Shown here piece after piece: positions 40,301 through 55,479 of a stretch of DNA of 64,000 nucleotides. Below the pieces are notes generated by a model. It was not told the origin of the DNA. It made no database searches and saw nothing but the letters and a program-made list of their open reading frames with translations. A program made the position numbers and the translations under genes. This stretch comes from Nemopilema nomurai (taxonomy: Eukaryota > Cnidaria > Scyphozoa > Rhizostomeae > Rhizostomatidae), in NCBI GenBank assembly GCA_003864495.1, contig ML133383.1, positions 3,617,560-3,681,559 on the forward strand. Direction: 5' to 3'. How positions within the stretch are numbered: position 1 is the first letter of the stretch; the number at the start of each line of letters is the position of its first letter.

Positions 40301-41418
40301 CTTTTCGTTCAGAGATTAAAGCGTGACCAGCTTCTTGAAATAGCTCCCAATGAAACATTTTAATCATGAGAAACAATTAAAAAGAGAAAGGCTTGAATAA
40401 GAAGGCAGTTTCGATTGTCCCTTTCACTAAAACAGCCATGACATTGAACGCATGTAGACTTTAAAATCACATTGACATACAGATTGCTTTCATTCTGAGT
40501 AAACCGCACGCTGAGGAAATTTCCATTCAAACATTTGTTACTTGATATTGCTGTTTTACTTGGTTAAGCCACCTGACTGCCAGTTTAATGTTGAACTGCA
40601 TACTACGTACTGTCGCTCAAAATTAGCACGCCAAAATCGAACTTGTTTAAGGCGTCTTTGAAGCACTTAAAAATGAGTCTCTGTTTCACAATAGGAAGCA
40701 TCCAAAACTCTTCTGTAGTAAAAGGACGTGAATATTTGAGAACTCGATCAACCCTGGACAATAAGATAACGAGTGTACACCCTACTTCCTCCCTGGTACA
40801 CAACGGGGCAGCCTCATCAAGTTAATTTTGCTACTAAGGTAGTAGCTACTAAGGTAGTAAGAACCAACCACAGTGGCGGGAAAGTATGAAGGGACTTATT
40901 GACCGCGTGATTATAAAAGAGAGACTCATTCTATTATTAACTTCTTCACAGTTGGCGCATAGAGAACATGGACTTTACATGGAAATTTACACGTGAATAG
41001 CGGTCAATTAAGAAGGAAGCATGTTAAAAGCAGCAAGTGTTTGGGGAACTTGGAGGGTGGGTCACATGTTTTAGAGGGAAATCTGATCAGGTTTCTAGAG
41101 TTGAAGACTTTCACAGAGGACTGGTGCAGAGAAAAAGAGGCAACCCAAGGCTTTTAATATCGTTTCTTCTTGTACGGCCTAAGAGATCGCTTCAGCAACA
41201 CAGCTGACTTACTGGTCAATTAATCTGTGTTATCATCGCGAAACCGATGGACTGTAGTTTATGTTGAAACAGTATCAACAAATTCCTTTCATTGAAGATT
41301 CTGTCGTTAGGGCAACGGCCTCTTGCAAACGAGGTTACTACGAAGCATAAGTAGAAACGAGGCGAACCATAAGGGAAGACGTTCATTCGTGCAGAAATTG
41401 CACTCACAATCTGTACAG
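25350..41418. other. 16 kb gene-poor stretch
   Basis: No exon chain, RNA gene or intact mobile element was recognised between the first exon of the astacin gene and the TMED gene. The upstream regulatory region of the astacin gene should lie at its left edge and that of TMED at its right edge. The longest open frame, 39193-39636 (+, 147 codons), has no recognisable domain. Short hydrophobic open stretches on the minus strand at about 27190-27330 and 27600-27760 are unexplained. A 5' UTR exon or a fast-evolving gene could be hidden here. Confidence 0.4.
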
Positions 41419-43391
41419 ATGGAAGGCCTTATGGTCCTGTTAATGGTCCTAGGACTGTCCACGGACTTGGTAAAAGGATATGCATATAGTATCCGAATCG
41501 ACGAGCACGAACGGGCCTGCTTTGGGTTTGACGTCAAAGCAATAAATGAAGAAGTTTACGTTGATTTGCAGGTTAGTACTAACGTGAGGTGAAGTTAGAG
41601 CGAGTGAAATGTTAGGAAAGGAAAAGAGTGCTTGAAGAATCTGCCTTGAAAAAGCATAACAAATTGACAGCCTATTAAATTTAAAGCTGTTTGAAATCCT
41701 GTGCTATGTTAGTTTTCACGAGGGTTTGTTTTTTTGCCACACTCAAGATTGAAGTTATTGTGTGCCCATTGTTGAAATTTTTAAATGATTATATATACAT
41801 TTATGCGGGTCACAGACATCATTTTGATGTTTGATAAATTGCGTTTCTCTCTAAAGCATTACATTGTAGTCTTATTTGCTTATACATTCTGTTAGGCCAA
41901 AAGTATGGTAATGCACCTGCTCTGATGTTGTGTCAATCAATAATGCAAAAATGAAAAGGAAGAATGTTAAATTCACAGACTTCACTGAAGTACTTAACAT
42001 ATTTTCTGCATTGCACCATGCCATGTATGTTTTTGTATTCTGATAGAAAAATACTACATTCAATATGAATTTTTATGGAGCAATGTTTAATATTAATTCA
42101 AATTGTGAAGTAATTTTTCTGTAATTCAAAAACTTTTTAGGCATTAATTAACTATTTTGTGCTCTTATGGTCACAAACGTCATAACAGAAGGCTCCTGGA
42201 GGGTATTCTTTCTGGTTTTTAGTCAAATGTGTCACAATTTTATTCTCTCAATATTTGGAATGCCAAGATCCAGCAAATCATTGGTATTTCATTTTCAAGC
42301 AATCAAAAGAATAAATAAAAAAGGAAACCTTAGATCCTTTTAGGAATGTTTTTCAATTTCAGAGAAAAACCTAGTTAAAGGTTTTTTTAAAAATTTCTTG
42401 TCAAGACAATTTTTTACAATATATATTTACTTCTTTGGAGGACAGTGAGTATTTTTCTGAGAAGATGGATGAAGTGATTAGAAGGACACCCCCTAAATTA
42501 GGAATCTTTGGTTGAATTCTGCATGTCCTTTAATGTTAAGACTTTTTGTTGGAATATCTATGCCTTACGTAAAGTATAATTTTCCTTTTGGTAGCAGTCT
42601 ATTAATGGAAACAATGTTGATATTTCTGATCAATGTGACAACTTTGCTTTGTCTGTGGTCTTAAATATTGATCAATTGATGTCTTGAAATGTAGGTGAGC
42701 CAAGGAGGAGACACTGATATCGATTGGCAGTTGTTTGACACAAATGGAAATGAAGTGCAATCAGGGCAACGCATGAACTCTGCAAACCTTGCCTTCAATG
42801 CAACAGTTTCTGGAGCATATAGCATTTGTATGGATAACTCGTTTTCAAGTGACTACAAGGTGGTAACTTTAGTAGTTGAAAGTGATTTGCCAGAGGACAT
42901 GCAAAAAATGCTCGGTAATATGGTATCTACTGATGCAGACCTACCACAGGAGTTCAAGGTAAGCCCTACATTCTAAATTTCACATTTTCACAAAGTACGG
43001 TGGACAACTCTGTAATTTTGGTTAATAGGTTGTTAAAACTTAACTTGACAAGAACCATTTCATTTTTATTTTCGGTAACTGGTTTTTCTGTCCTTTCATT
43101 TGAATTTCATTCAAATCTTATTTTTGATATCATTTGATACTTTTAGAATGCATTTGATTTCAGGAAACATGGCTAGCTCTGGTGAGAAATGCAGAGAAAC
43201 TGGTTGAATACCACGAAATTCATGCTGCCAAACAGAAGCGACATTACTTTTTGGTTGATAGTAACTTGTCCAGAGTGAATGGTTTCTCTCTTTTGTCATG
43301 TTTTATAATGATTTCGGTTGGAATAATTCAGGTTGTTGTTGTAAAAGGCCTGTTTGAAGGTGGCAGCAAAAAGTCCTTTGTGTTTTGGTGA
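41419..43391 (+). CDS. p24 / TMED family cargo receptor (gamma-like)
   Basis: Three exons, 41419-41571, 42695-42958 and 43164-43391, joined in phase 0, give 214 residues. That is close to the usual size of p24 proteins (about 200-230). Residues 1-20 form a signal peptide. The GOLD domain follows, with its conserved cysteine pair ('ACFGFDV' and 'ICMDNSFSS'). Then come a luminal coiled-coil region and one membrane segment near the C terminus ('LLSCFIMISVGIIQVVVV'). Family members cycle between ER and Golgi and sort cargo into COPII and COPI vesicles. 'NLAFNATVSGAYSICMDNSF' and 'SRVNGF' before the membrane segment fit best with the gamma class (TMED1/3/5/7); the exact paralogue is not assigned. 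The cytosolic tail keeps a 'LF' and a 'KK' element but ends in 'KKSFVFW', an unusual terminus. The start is the first ATG in frame that gives a signal peptide. Confidence 0.92.
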
Positions 43392-43445
43392 AATTTGTGT
43401 AATCTCTTCTTTCATCTACATACTTTTCATAAGATATTTAAAATC

Positions 43446-43451
43446 ATTAAA
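43446..43451 (+). terminator. Possible polyadenylation signal (ATTAAA) of TMED
   Basis: ATTAAA lies about 55 bases after the TMED stop codon. It is the nearest polyadenylation-like hexamer. The 3' flank is AT-rich, so the call is tentative. Confidence 0.35.
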
Positions 43452-44944
43452 ATACACAAACTCAAGTGTGTTGTTTCTTTTATCTTTCTCTTTAATGCTG
43501 GCATGCTCCAAATGAAATAACTTGAATTTGATCATTTTTATTCTCATAACTTTTTTCATATCCAACTTCTGGGTAGTCTGCCTGCAGACTTTAAGCATCT
43601 TGTCAGAGCTGTAGAGTCTGTGAATTAACCCCAAAAGGCTTGTTCTACCTGGTTTTCACTATACAATGCTTTGGTTCAGTTCTTTCTTGCTTCAGGTTTA
43701 AATATAACATTTTGACAAAGTTTGGGAAATTGATGATCTTTCTGACTGGTTGGTGATGTGGCTAAAGTTAACTCAACAATCTTATTCTTAACAAAAGATG
43801 TGGTTTATTACCTGTGGTCTGAGTTGAATTTAATCACACATCACCTAGTCAGGTCGTTAAAATTATTGCATATGATCAGTCTGTTTGAGATTGATTAATT
43901 AAGGGATTTCTGAATAGGCAAGAGACTGGGGCACTCTAACGAGTGCATTGTCTCAGGAAAAAAGTTTTCCAACTTGTTTTTCAGGCCTTGACATTGAGCT
44001 GCCAGACTCAAAATTAGTTAAGAGATTACAACATCACGCCATAACCCAACACAATATACAATCAAATTTTCCTTCACTTGCCAGTACAAAGTGATGTTCT
44101 CTGATTTTTATCTAGTTTTGCTTGTAGTTTAAAGTTTTCTATTTGCTTTCATGCTGAAATTCTGTAATGATAGTGTGAAATCTTAAACACAATGACAATT
44201 CACAGCAAAGAAAAGATCTTCAAGAAAAGTGCTAGGATACCTAGTTTGCGTAATCTGTTATTGATACCTTCTAACTCATACAAATCTAATACAATATTAT
44301 TAATATTATAACCCTAACTACATTCTACAGAGTAAAAACTCAACATTCTGCATTCTAACCTAATTTACTTACTATTGCAGTGGCTATGAGTTTCTGATAT
44401 TGAGGAAACGAGCAAATTTATTTGCTATATATAAAAGATGTGGTACAAAAATCCTTCTGCGCAGTTCCTCATTTATCCTGTCTATCGGCTTCAACCTGTC
44501 CCAGTTGACTTGGCCCACACATCATGTTCCAGGGCAGTGCTTCATCTGCCATCAAATAATTGTTAAGTTAATAACATCTAGCCAAAGTTGTTCATGATTT
44601 TTTAGAAATTTACATGGTATCTTTTCTGGGTTGAATCAAGAAAAAAACTCAATACTTGGGTGTCTCTAATAGTATTAATCTCAGAAGAAATTACAGGCCT
44701 TATCATAGAAACAGTAAAATCCTGAGCCCATGATAACCTTAGTTTGAAAAAGTGGAATTTCTCATAAACAACTGTCACAAAAAAGCCTGTGTTAATTGCT
44801 AATTACAGTTGCAATTATCAGTAGCACAAAAGCCAAGCAAATGCAAAGAATTCTTTATGCCAGATTACTTATTCTTTATAGGATGAAACTGGAAGCAAAA
44901 ATGAGCAAGATAAGATAAAAAACAAAGCATTACTTTTCATGCAT
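43452..44944. other. Convergent intergenic stretch between TMED and ETHE1
   Basis: About 1.5 kb between two tail-to-tail genes, presumably holding both 3' UTRs. A minus-strand AATAAA at 44417-44422 (TTTATT on +) could serve ETHE1. No exon for an alternative ETHE1 C terminus was found here. Confidence 0.45.
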
Positions 44945-48990
<4,046 letters not shown>

Positions 48991-49097
48991 TCTCCAAACA
49001 GTATCATTCAACTCAATCGTTATCCTACAAAGTTCAAGGATGCAGATGTCAGTAAAATTTTGTTTCCACGGTAACAAAAGTGTTCTGGAATCACAAG
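48991..49097. promoter_or_regulatory. Bidirectional ETHE1/RSPH14 promoter
   Basis: Only 107 bases separate the ETHE1 and RSPH14 start codons, which face away from each other. Both 5' UTRs and the core promoter elements must fit here or overlap the first exons. No TATA box was seen. An X-box at 49062-49075 is the one clear regulatory site. Confidence 0.75.
49062..49075 (+). promoter_or_regulatory. RFX X-box (GTTTCCACGGTAAC)
   Basis: The 14-mer fits the palindromic RFX consensus GTTNCC-NN-GGNAAC at every specified base. It lies 23 bases before the RSPH14 start codon. RFX factors drive ciliary genes in animals, and X-boxes close to the start are typical of axonemal genes, so RSPH14 is the likely target. 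Binding is inferred from sequence and context. Confidence 0.75.
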
Positions 49098-52000
49098 ATG
49101 GCGCATACAGTCATCTCATCGAATCTTCCGCCAAATATCGATTTAACAAAGGCTCCATTAGCTTATGGAGACAGAGCACTTCCAAAATTGGTAAGTACTA
49201 TTGAGTTTCAAATTTAACGATTTCACGTTGTGCTAAAGACTGGCTCATCTATACCTTTAATGAAAGTGTTGTTATTCTTAAATTGTTTTTACCTTGGTTA
49301 TAAGGTAATAACGTTAAAAGGTAATCCCAATAGATTTATAGCTATCTAGTTTTCTTAGTTCATACGTTGAAGCCTCAGTTTTGTATTTGATTCTTGCGAA
49401 TTTGACTTTCCACATTCAATATTTCAGAACAAGGAGCTTAATGATGAAACTTTGATTGTACGACAAAGAGCCCTGGTTGCTTTGTGCGATGTATTGCATA
49501 ACCCAGAACACATTAGTGAATCAATACGAGTTGGTGAGCTTATCATTGACATTTCAATTGCAATAACGTAGGAGTAGGGGGTTATTTGTGCTATTATTTT
49601 TATCAGTTTGACAGTATTTCATTTTGTATAGCAATTCTTTGATTCTGGTTGACGTCATCGATTTTGTATCTCGCTATCTACGTCTCTTTCTCAAGAATGA
49701 ATATATAAATTCTCATTATTTGGTTTCTCTCCAAGTAACCAAAACGACATTCACGAGTACAACAATTGGCACTTAGATTGAGATGCTAGAAATTACTACA
49801 AAGGTTGTGAATCTAGTCATTTGAATCAAATTATTCTTGTGAAATATGAGAAGAATATAGCTCAAGGTTTTTTTACTCAAGGTTAATTTGAAGGAATTCT
49901 GTCTTTCAGGACAATTTATTCGGCTTTAACCCTGAATGAATGTCAATAAAGATGAATTAGGAAGGGGCGGATCCAGCAATTATTTTGAGGGGTGCTCATT
50001 TAGAAAAGTTTGCAACCAAGGGCTATTGACAAACATTGTACCCCTGTTAATACGCGATAACTCCCCCTGGTAAATGTAAACTTCCCCTGTCAAATTCTAC
50101 AATACATTTGACAGTAGTTGATGTAGAACAAACTCCCCCTGGTTAAGTCTGCATTCTTTGAAATTTCAAATTTTTTTAATCCATGGGTTCTCGCGCCAAT
50201 GCTAAGAACCCCTTGATCTTGCACAGTCATTGGCTAAGTTCACTTCCACGGGTGCAGAATCTGGTTTAATTCACAGGCTATGGGTTCTTATAATGGCTGG
50301 GTTATAGAGGAGACAATGTTTTCAAAGGCTGTAGAATGCTGTATGGTGAAACCAGGGGGAGTTTGATAATACCCCAATACAGGAAACGAAAGAGTAGGGC
50401 TGGACATTTGTGAGACGAGGCACCGAAGCGGAGGCTCGAATTTTAGGTTGTTGTGTGTAGAACTCAAAATCAAAGCAACCATGCCTTCAATTGCTAAAAA
50501 GATATGCCTGCAAAATCTGAGGGGTGCTTGGGCACCCTTTGCACCCTACTGGATCCGCCCCTGAATTAGGGATGAATAAAAGAGCATGAAACATAGGGTA
50601 TTGAATTTTTCATTGAACATTTCTTTGAATTTTAAACTTTGATTCTATCTAAGGAAAATTTGTCATTTTTACCAACACACGTTCTTGCTCTCAGAATACA
50701 ACACAGAAAATTTCAAGTTTATGCTGAATAAAACTCGAATTGTACACTTTTCAGGGATGATCAGTAGCTTGAAAACATTGTTGAAAGATGGTGACCCAAC
50801 AGTCAGGATCAAAACAACAGAAGCACTACATATTATGGCAGGTGATTCACCCTTAAAGTTAACCCATTAAGATTTCTAAACTGTTTTACTTAGCATGGCT
50901 TTCAAGCATTTTATAGTTATATACATCCCTTGTGTTTCATAATTTTTAATATTTTATTTACATTAACAATCTTGGATTGACTGCAAACAGCTTTTTGTAG
51001 CATGCTTGATCCTACTCTTCGTAATATTTTCCAGGGCATGCCATTGGGAGAGATGCAATCCTTGAACATAAAGTTGTATCACCATTATCAAAATTGGTAT
51101 GTCATTTTTACAAATATTAGTAAAAGTGCATTAAAATAAACATTGCACAATTTTGTACATGACTAGATGATTTTGCTTCCCATTAGTTCGATGATGAGGT
51201 GTACAAAGCAAGAATCCAGTCCCACATGGCAATTCTAATGGTGTCCCAGTCACCTCCTGGTATGGTTCAGAAAATTTATCCCATTGATTTTATTAAAAAA
51301 ACATAAAATGCTTAGGCAAGGCTCAGTATGTTAAAATATTTAAAAATCTAAAAGAGGGCAGTGTAGTGGGTGCTTAACTTGCTCCTTCAAGACTAGACAA
51401 TATTATAAAAGCAAATTACTGGGAAAAATTGATGTTTTGATTGTGGACAATTTCTCTTTCCAAACACTTTGTTGTATCTTTCTGAAGCCATAGCTGATGG
51501 GATTTTTCAACTTACTCATTGATTGTAGTTTCATTCTATACAGTGGGTCTAGCATTTAAGCAATAAATTTGTATCCATAAGTTTCTTGTTTTCAGGGCCA
51601 GAGGGTGTTGTGGAGGTTAATTTAATCCCAATTTTGGTTAAGAAGCTGGAAGCAGAAGAAGATGAAATAAAGGTAGGGTAAATGAATTTTTTCGTGTATT
51701 TGATGCAAATTTCAGCAGTGCTCTAACGATATATTTTTAAGAGCTTGAAAATGCAAGTCAACAAGAAGCTGTAAATAAGGATTGGTGCTGTGTAGATAAT
51801 TAGTTTAGAAGTTATAGATGACAAAGTTCAAAGTGTTTTGAGTTAGATGCTTCAGGCAAATAGTTATTTGACTTTTATAGATGAAGACTTGAGGCATATA
51901 ATGGTGCTTGGCAAATACACTCATACTTGCAATCATTTTTATAGCATTGGAATTATCAACTTCAGCTCTCATATCTGAAAAATACGGCTTGCTATCGTTG

Positions 52001-54547
52001 TAGGTAGCAAAAACTTTCTTTATTTCCACATAAACAATTATAAATGCAGAAGAACAGTAGTGAAATACGGAAGAAGGCACATATGATAATTGTGATGAAG
52101 ATGATGATGCTGTCTATTAGGACGAGAGAGTGACATTAAATCAAACGGAATGGGATGATAAATGAATTGGATGAGCTCTTTAGACTGTCTGAAGATGAAG
52201 AAGAATTTCATTGCTTTTTTAAAATATTTTCAAATATAAACTATTAGTCAAAATATTTTTCTGAATTTGGAAGCCTCAAACTTGGGGTGCGGCTTATATG
52301 CGGGGGCGGCTTATGCGTGTGTTTTTAGGGTATGATTAAGGACCCCTCTGGTAGTGTCCAAAATGAGCAGCCGTCAGTGTTGAAGTATTATAGAACACCC
52401 TGTTTTTTCTTGAGTGAGACATCCATAATACCTAAAGTAATTTTCTGATAGGAAGTCATCCTCGACACATTGCACTTTTGCATGAAAGTGAATACAGAGC
52501 AAGCACTACAAAGCAAGGCAATGGAAGTATTTACAACACTTCTTAGTCATGGAAACGCCAGCTTAAGATCAAAAGCTGCCAGGGATGTCATGGACCTGAG
52601 GTATTTGGTTTCTTTTTTTCTTGACTTAACTCGCACTCTTGCAAAGCAAAAATTGCCACACGATATTTTGCCAGTTTTTTAAGCCAGTCGTCTTTATGTC
52701 TATTGCATAAATGAAATAACACAGCAATTCTTTTCTAAATAAGGTCCATGCAAATGATGGATACATTACATGTGGTGGGTGCTATGTCATACTGTAAATG
52801 TAAAGTAGAACATGTGCATGTAGACTGCAGAAGGTACAGACTTCATTCTGTATCTTTACATACCTGTGTATCGCGATATACGCATGTCAGGAGATACTGA
52901 AATTGAAGATACATCTTTGGCTTCGAAGCAACAAAAAGTGAACGAATTGTTTCTTTGAAATTACCTCCCGATAACTGGCAGTGAATGAAAGGTGAAAAGA
53001 AGGTATTTCTCTTATTTGCAGCTTTCCTTTGGACGGCAAAGACGCAGCTTGCGATGCTGGTGCTGTTCCGGTCTTGAGCAAACTTCTGACAGAGCAGTCA
53101 ACAACAGTAAGAGCAAGTGCTGCTGGAGCATTGATGGCGTATGTATTTGCCTTTCACATAGACACACGGTTATAAACAAGTACATTGATCTAAGAGACCA
53201 ACCAAATAAATATTCACTCATTCAGAAGTGTTTGAATATTATCAAATATGTGCTGGTCATCAGCAGAAGTTAATCAGCGTTTGATAATCAGCAGCAGCTG
53301 TTGAGTGCACCTGGAAACGGGGATTACTTCCCCGACGAATATTAAACTTTATGGCACATGTAAATGTATGTGTTTCTTTCATTTTGACCAAATAAATTTT
53401 TTTTGTTTTATGCTGAAATTCTTAAGTATGTTAGAGTGTTCTGCGAAAAGTTGGTTTTTATTTTTTGCTTCTTCTTTACCCAAACTTTTGGATGATCAAG
53501 CAGTGCAGAACAAACGTTTGCCATTGCAGGATAAGTATAACAACAAGAGGGAAGTATGCAGCTATTGAAGCGGGCTCCATTCCCCGCCTTGTAGCTTTGC
53601 TTCATGATGAGTCAAGTGAAGTTAGGCTCAATGCATTAAAGGTTCGTTTTTATCTTATTCCAAATACGCTTCCTCGAATAACTCGTGAACAAGATAATGC
53701 AGTTGCTTGTGGATGTTTGAAGATGTTTACTGTCTTAAAAAATATCTTAATTGACACTGCCGTGTGTTTCATGACTTGTAATTTCTTTCTGTCGATTTGG
53801 TTGGCGAAAACAGCTTGCCAAGCCCAATTTTTGTCCACATAATATTTTGTCAACAAAAGTAAACGGTGGACAAAGTAGACAAAACTCACAGTGATAACAT
53901 CAAATCGGTATCGTAGACAATAACGGAACTGTCAGAAGCACCGTCTGGAAGAGCAGAACTTCTCAAATCTCTAAAAGAGGTATTTGCTTATTTCATTATT
54001 GTACTGAGCAATAAAGTCTTCTGTAAAAAGATGTGATACAAAAGTGTTTCACATCTTGCGGTACATCGATGAGAGACTTGGACTACAAATGGTGGGTGAA
54101 GAGTATTTCAATGTTATCTGGAGCGATTACATGTAGGACAGTGAAATCTAGGGCGGTAACATTTAAGGCGGTGAATGCTCTCTGTTAAAAGACAAATGAT
54201 GGAAGCAATAGCTTTGCAGTCAACGCTAGCATGCTAGTCTAGAGATCGCTCCTTCAAAAGCCCTTAACAAGAAAGGAGTGGGGGTGGGTGTATGTTCCCA
54301 TAGAGTACCGTAGACTGTCTGGTCTCGTATTAGAGATCTTTAGTTTGGTCCCGGTCTAATATAAGCAAGTTGGCGTTACCATGGGTTCAGTAGGTATTTT
54401 TACTCATCCCATTTTCTCTCTCGTTCGCCACCGCTCAAGACAGTAAATCTTCTTTTTCAGGTTGAAAGCCTGACCAACGACAACCAAAGCGCAGCGGTAA
54501 GGAAGGCCGCGCGCATCGCCGTGAAAAACATAACATGGAAACCTTGA
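49098..54547 (+). CDS. RSPH14: RSPH14 (radial spoke head 14 / RTDR1)
   Basis: Eleven exons: 49098-49190, 49428-49533, 50755-50841, 51035-51096, 51187-51259, 51596-51672, 52452-52600, 53022-53138, 53530-53641, 53917-53979 and 54461-54547 (TGA). They total 1026 nt, 341 residues; human RSPH14 has 348. The product is an armadillo/HEAT-like helical repeat protein linked to the axonemal radial spoke. Matching blocks include 'LPPNIDLTKAPLAYGDRALP' at the N terminus, 'RQRALVALCDVLHNPEHI', 'VRIKTTEALHIMA', 'LRSKAARDVMDL', 'VRASAAGALMA', 'GKYAAIEAGSIPRLVALLHD' and 'ARIAVKNI' near the end. Exon phases are consistent throughout. Intron 2 carries a hAT-like element and intron 6 a transposon end. Expression is probably ciliated-cell specific through the upstream X-box. 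No break or missing segment was found. Confidence 0.96.
49962..50562. mobile_element. Non-autonomous hAT-like MITE (601 bp)
   Basis: The ends are perfect 14 bp inverted repeats: 'aggggcggatccag' at the left and 'ctggatccgcccct' at the right. The 8 bp 'gaattagg' flanks both sides (49954-49961 and 50563-50570) as a target-site duplication. TIRs of the form (C)AGGGGCGGATCCAG with 8 bp duplications are typical of hAT-superfamily elements. No transposase is encoded; the internal open frame at 50288-50482 is not one. The intact duplication suggests little decay since insertion into RSPH14 intron 2. Confidence 0.85.
52281..52330. repeat. Transposon-end-like sequence
   Basis: The motif 'ggggtgcggcttatatgcg' is followed by a second 'gggcggcttatgcg' and 'tttttaggg'. 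It resembles the direct-repeat-bearing termini of DNA transposons seen in many invertebrate genomes. Only one end was found, in RSPH14 intron 6, so it is a remnant or solo end. Family assignment is not attempted. Confidence 0.4.
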
Positions 54548-54707
54548 CTTTGAGTCGCCTACTCAATGCACCGCACAATCAATATATCGTCATCTCCATT
54601 GTAAAAATAGTAATCCCCATCTCAGTTTCTTATATTCCATTTACTAGGGTAATACATCATAGCAGTTTTATTAGACTAACAGCAAGAACATTTAAAACTA
54701 GTCTACG

Positions 54708-54713
54708 AATAAA
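54708..54713 (+). terminator. Polyadenylation signal (AATAAA) of RSPH14
   Basis: A canonical AATAAA lies about 160 bases downstream of the RSPH14 stop codon, a normal distance for a short 3' UTR. Confidence 0.5.
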
Positions 54714-54814
54714 AAAACTACGATGTACCAAGGCTACGATTTTTTTGTTATGCAATTTGACAAACACTTGATGCTATAGAATAACTTGGAGGCCGGGCGA
54801 ATGAAAAGGGGAGT

Positions 54815-54866
54815 CCGGTTTGAAACCGGTTTGAAGCCAGTTTGAAGCCGGTTTGAAGCCGGTTTT
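54815..54866. repeat. Short tandem repeat of about 12 bp (ccggtttgaag)
   Basis: Four near-identical 'gaagccggttt' units run head to tail between the convergent RSPH14 and KIAA2013 genes. Each contains a half palindrome (ccggtt). No function is apparent. Confidence 0.8.
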
Positions 54867-55479
54867 ATAGCAATCTAAAATAGACAGGAAACACCCTGAA
54901 ATAATTAGCATCCTCAACTCGATAACAGCATTCAACATTTTAACATCAACATAAAAAATACAGGTCTTATAACATTTAAACATCAACAGTTCAATCTGAA
55001 ATTCAAGACAAACTCCTCAGGCAATTTTATACGAAGAAAAACTCATATTTACACATAAGAAGGAAAACAGGTTTCCAGCTGTAATAGATCTCTTTAAACT
55101 AAGACGAGTTTCATTGTCCATGTTTCAAAGTCAACTCAAGCAAGCAAGTTTTATTTCCTCCATGTACAAGTAGATAAGTTAGGATTACGGGAATAAAAGC
55201 AAAGTTTTGCCTGCGAAGGTCTTTAATGGCGGGAAGAGTATCCTTCGTGTAGTTGCGTATGCTTTCAACAGTAACATGTCATTTCTTGTGTAGTTCTTCT
55301 ATGACCACTGTTCTGTGATCACAATACATAATCAACTCTTATCGGTTTCAAAGATAATAGCAAACAGGCTGGAGCCGCTTCTTGCCCCTGTTCCGTTTAT
55401 GCCTTCCAATTGTCCTCCAAATTAAGCTCATGAAATGTGGAATCACAGAATGCTGTCCTTCTTTCAAGGCGATTGGGCG
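54867..55479. other. Convergent intergenic stretch, likely 3' UTRs
   Basis: About 0.6 kb between RSPH14 and KIAA2013, without coding signal. A minus-strand AATAAA at 55150-55155 (TTTATT on +), about 325 bases past the KIAA2013 stop, is a plausible polyadenylation signal for that gene. Confidence 0.5.

Noticed and set aside
41323..41418. Upstream extension of the TMED open frame
   Set aside because: It begins without an ATG. The signal peptide starts at the ATG at 41419.
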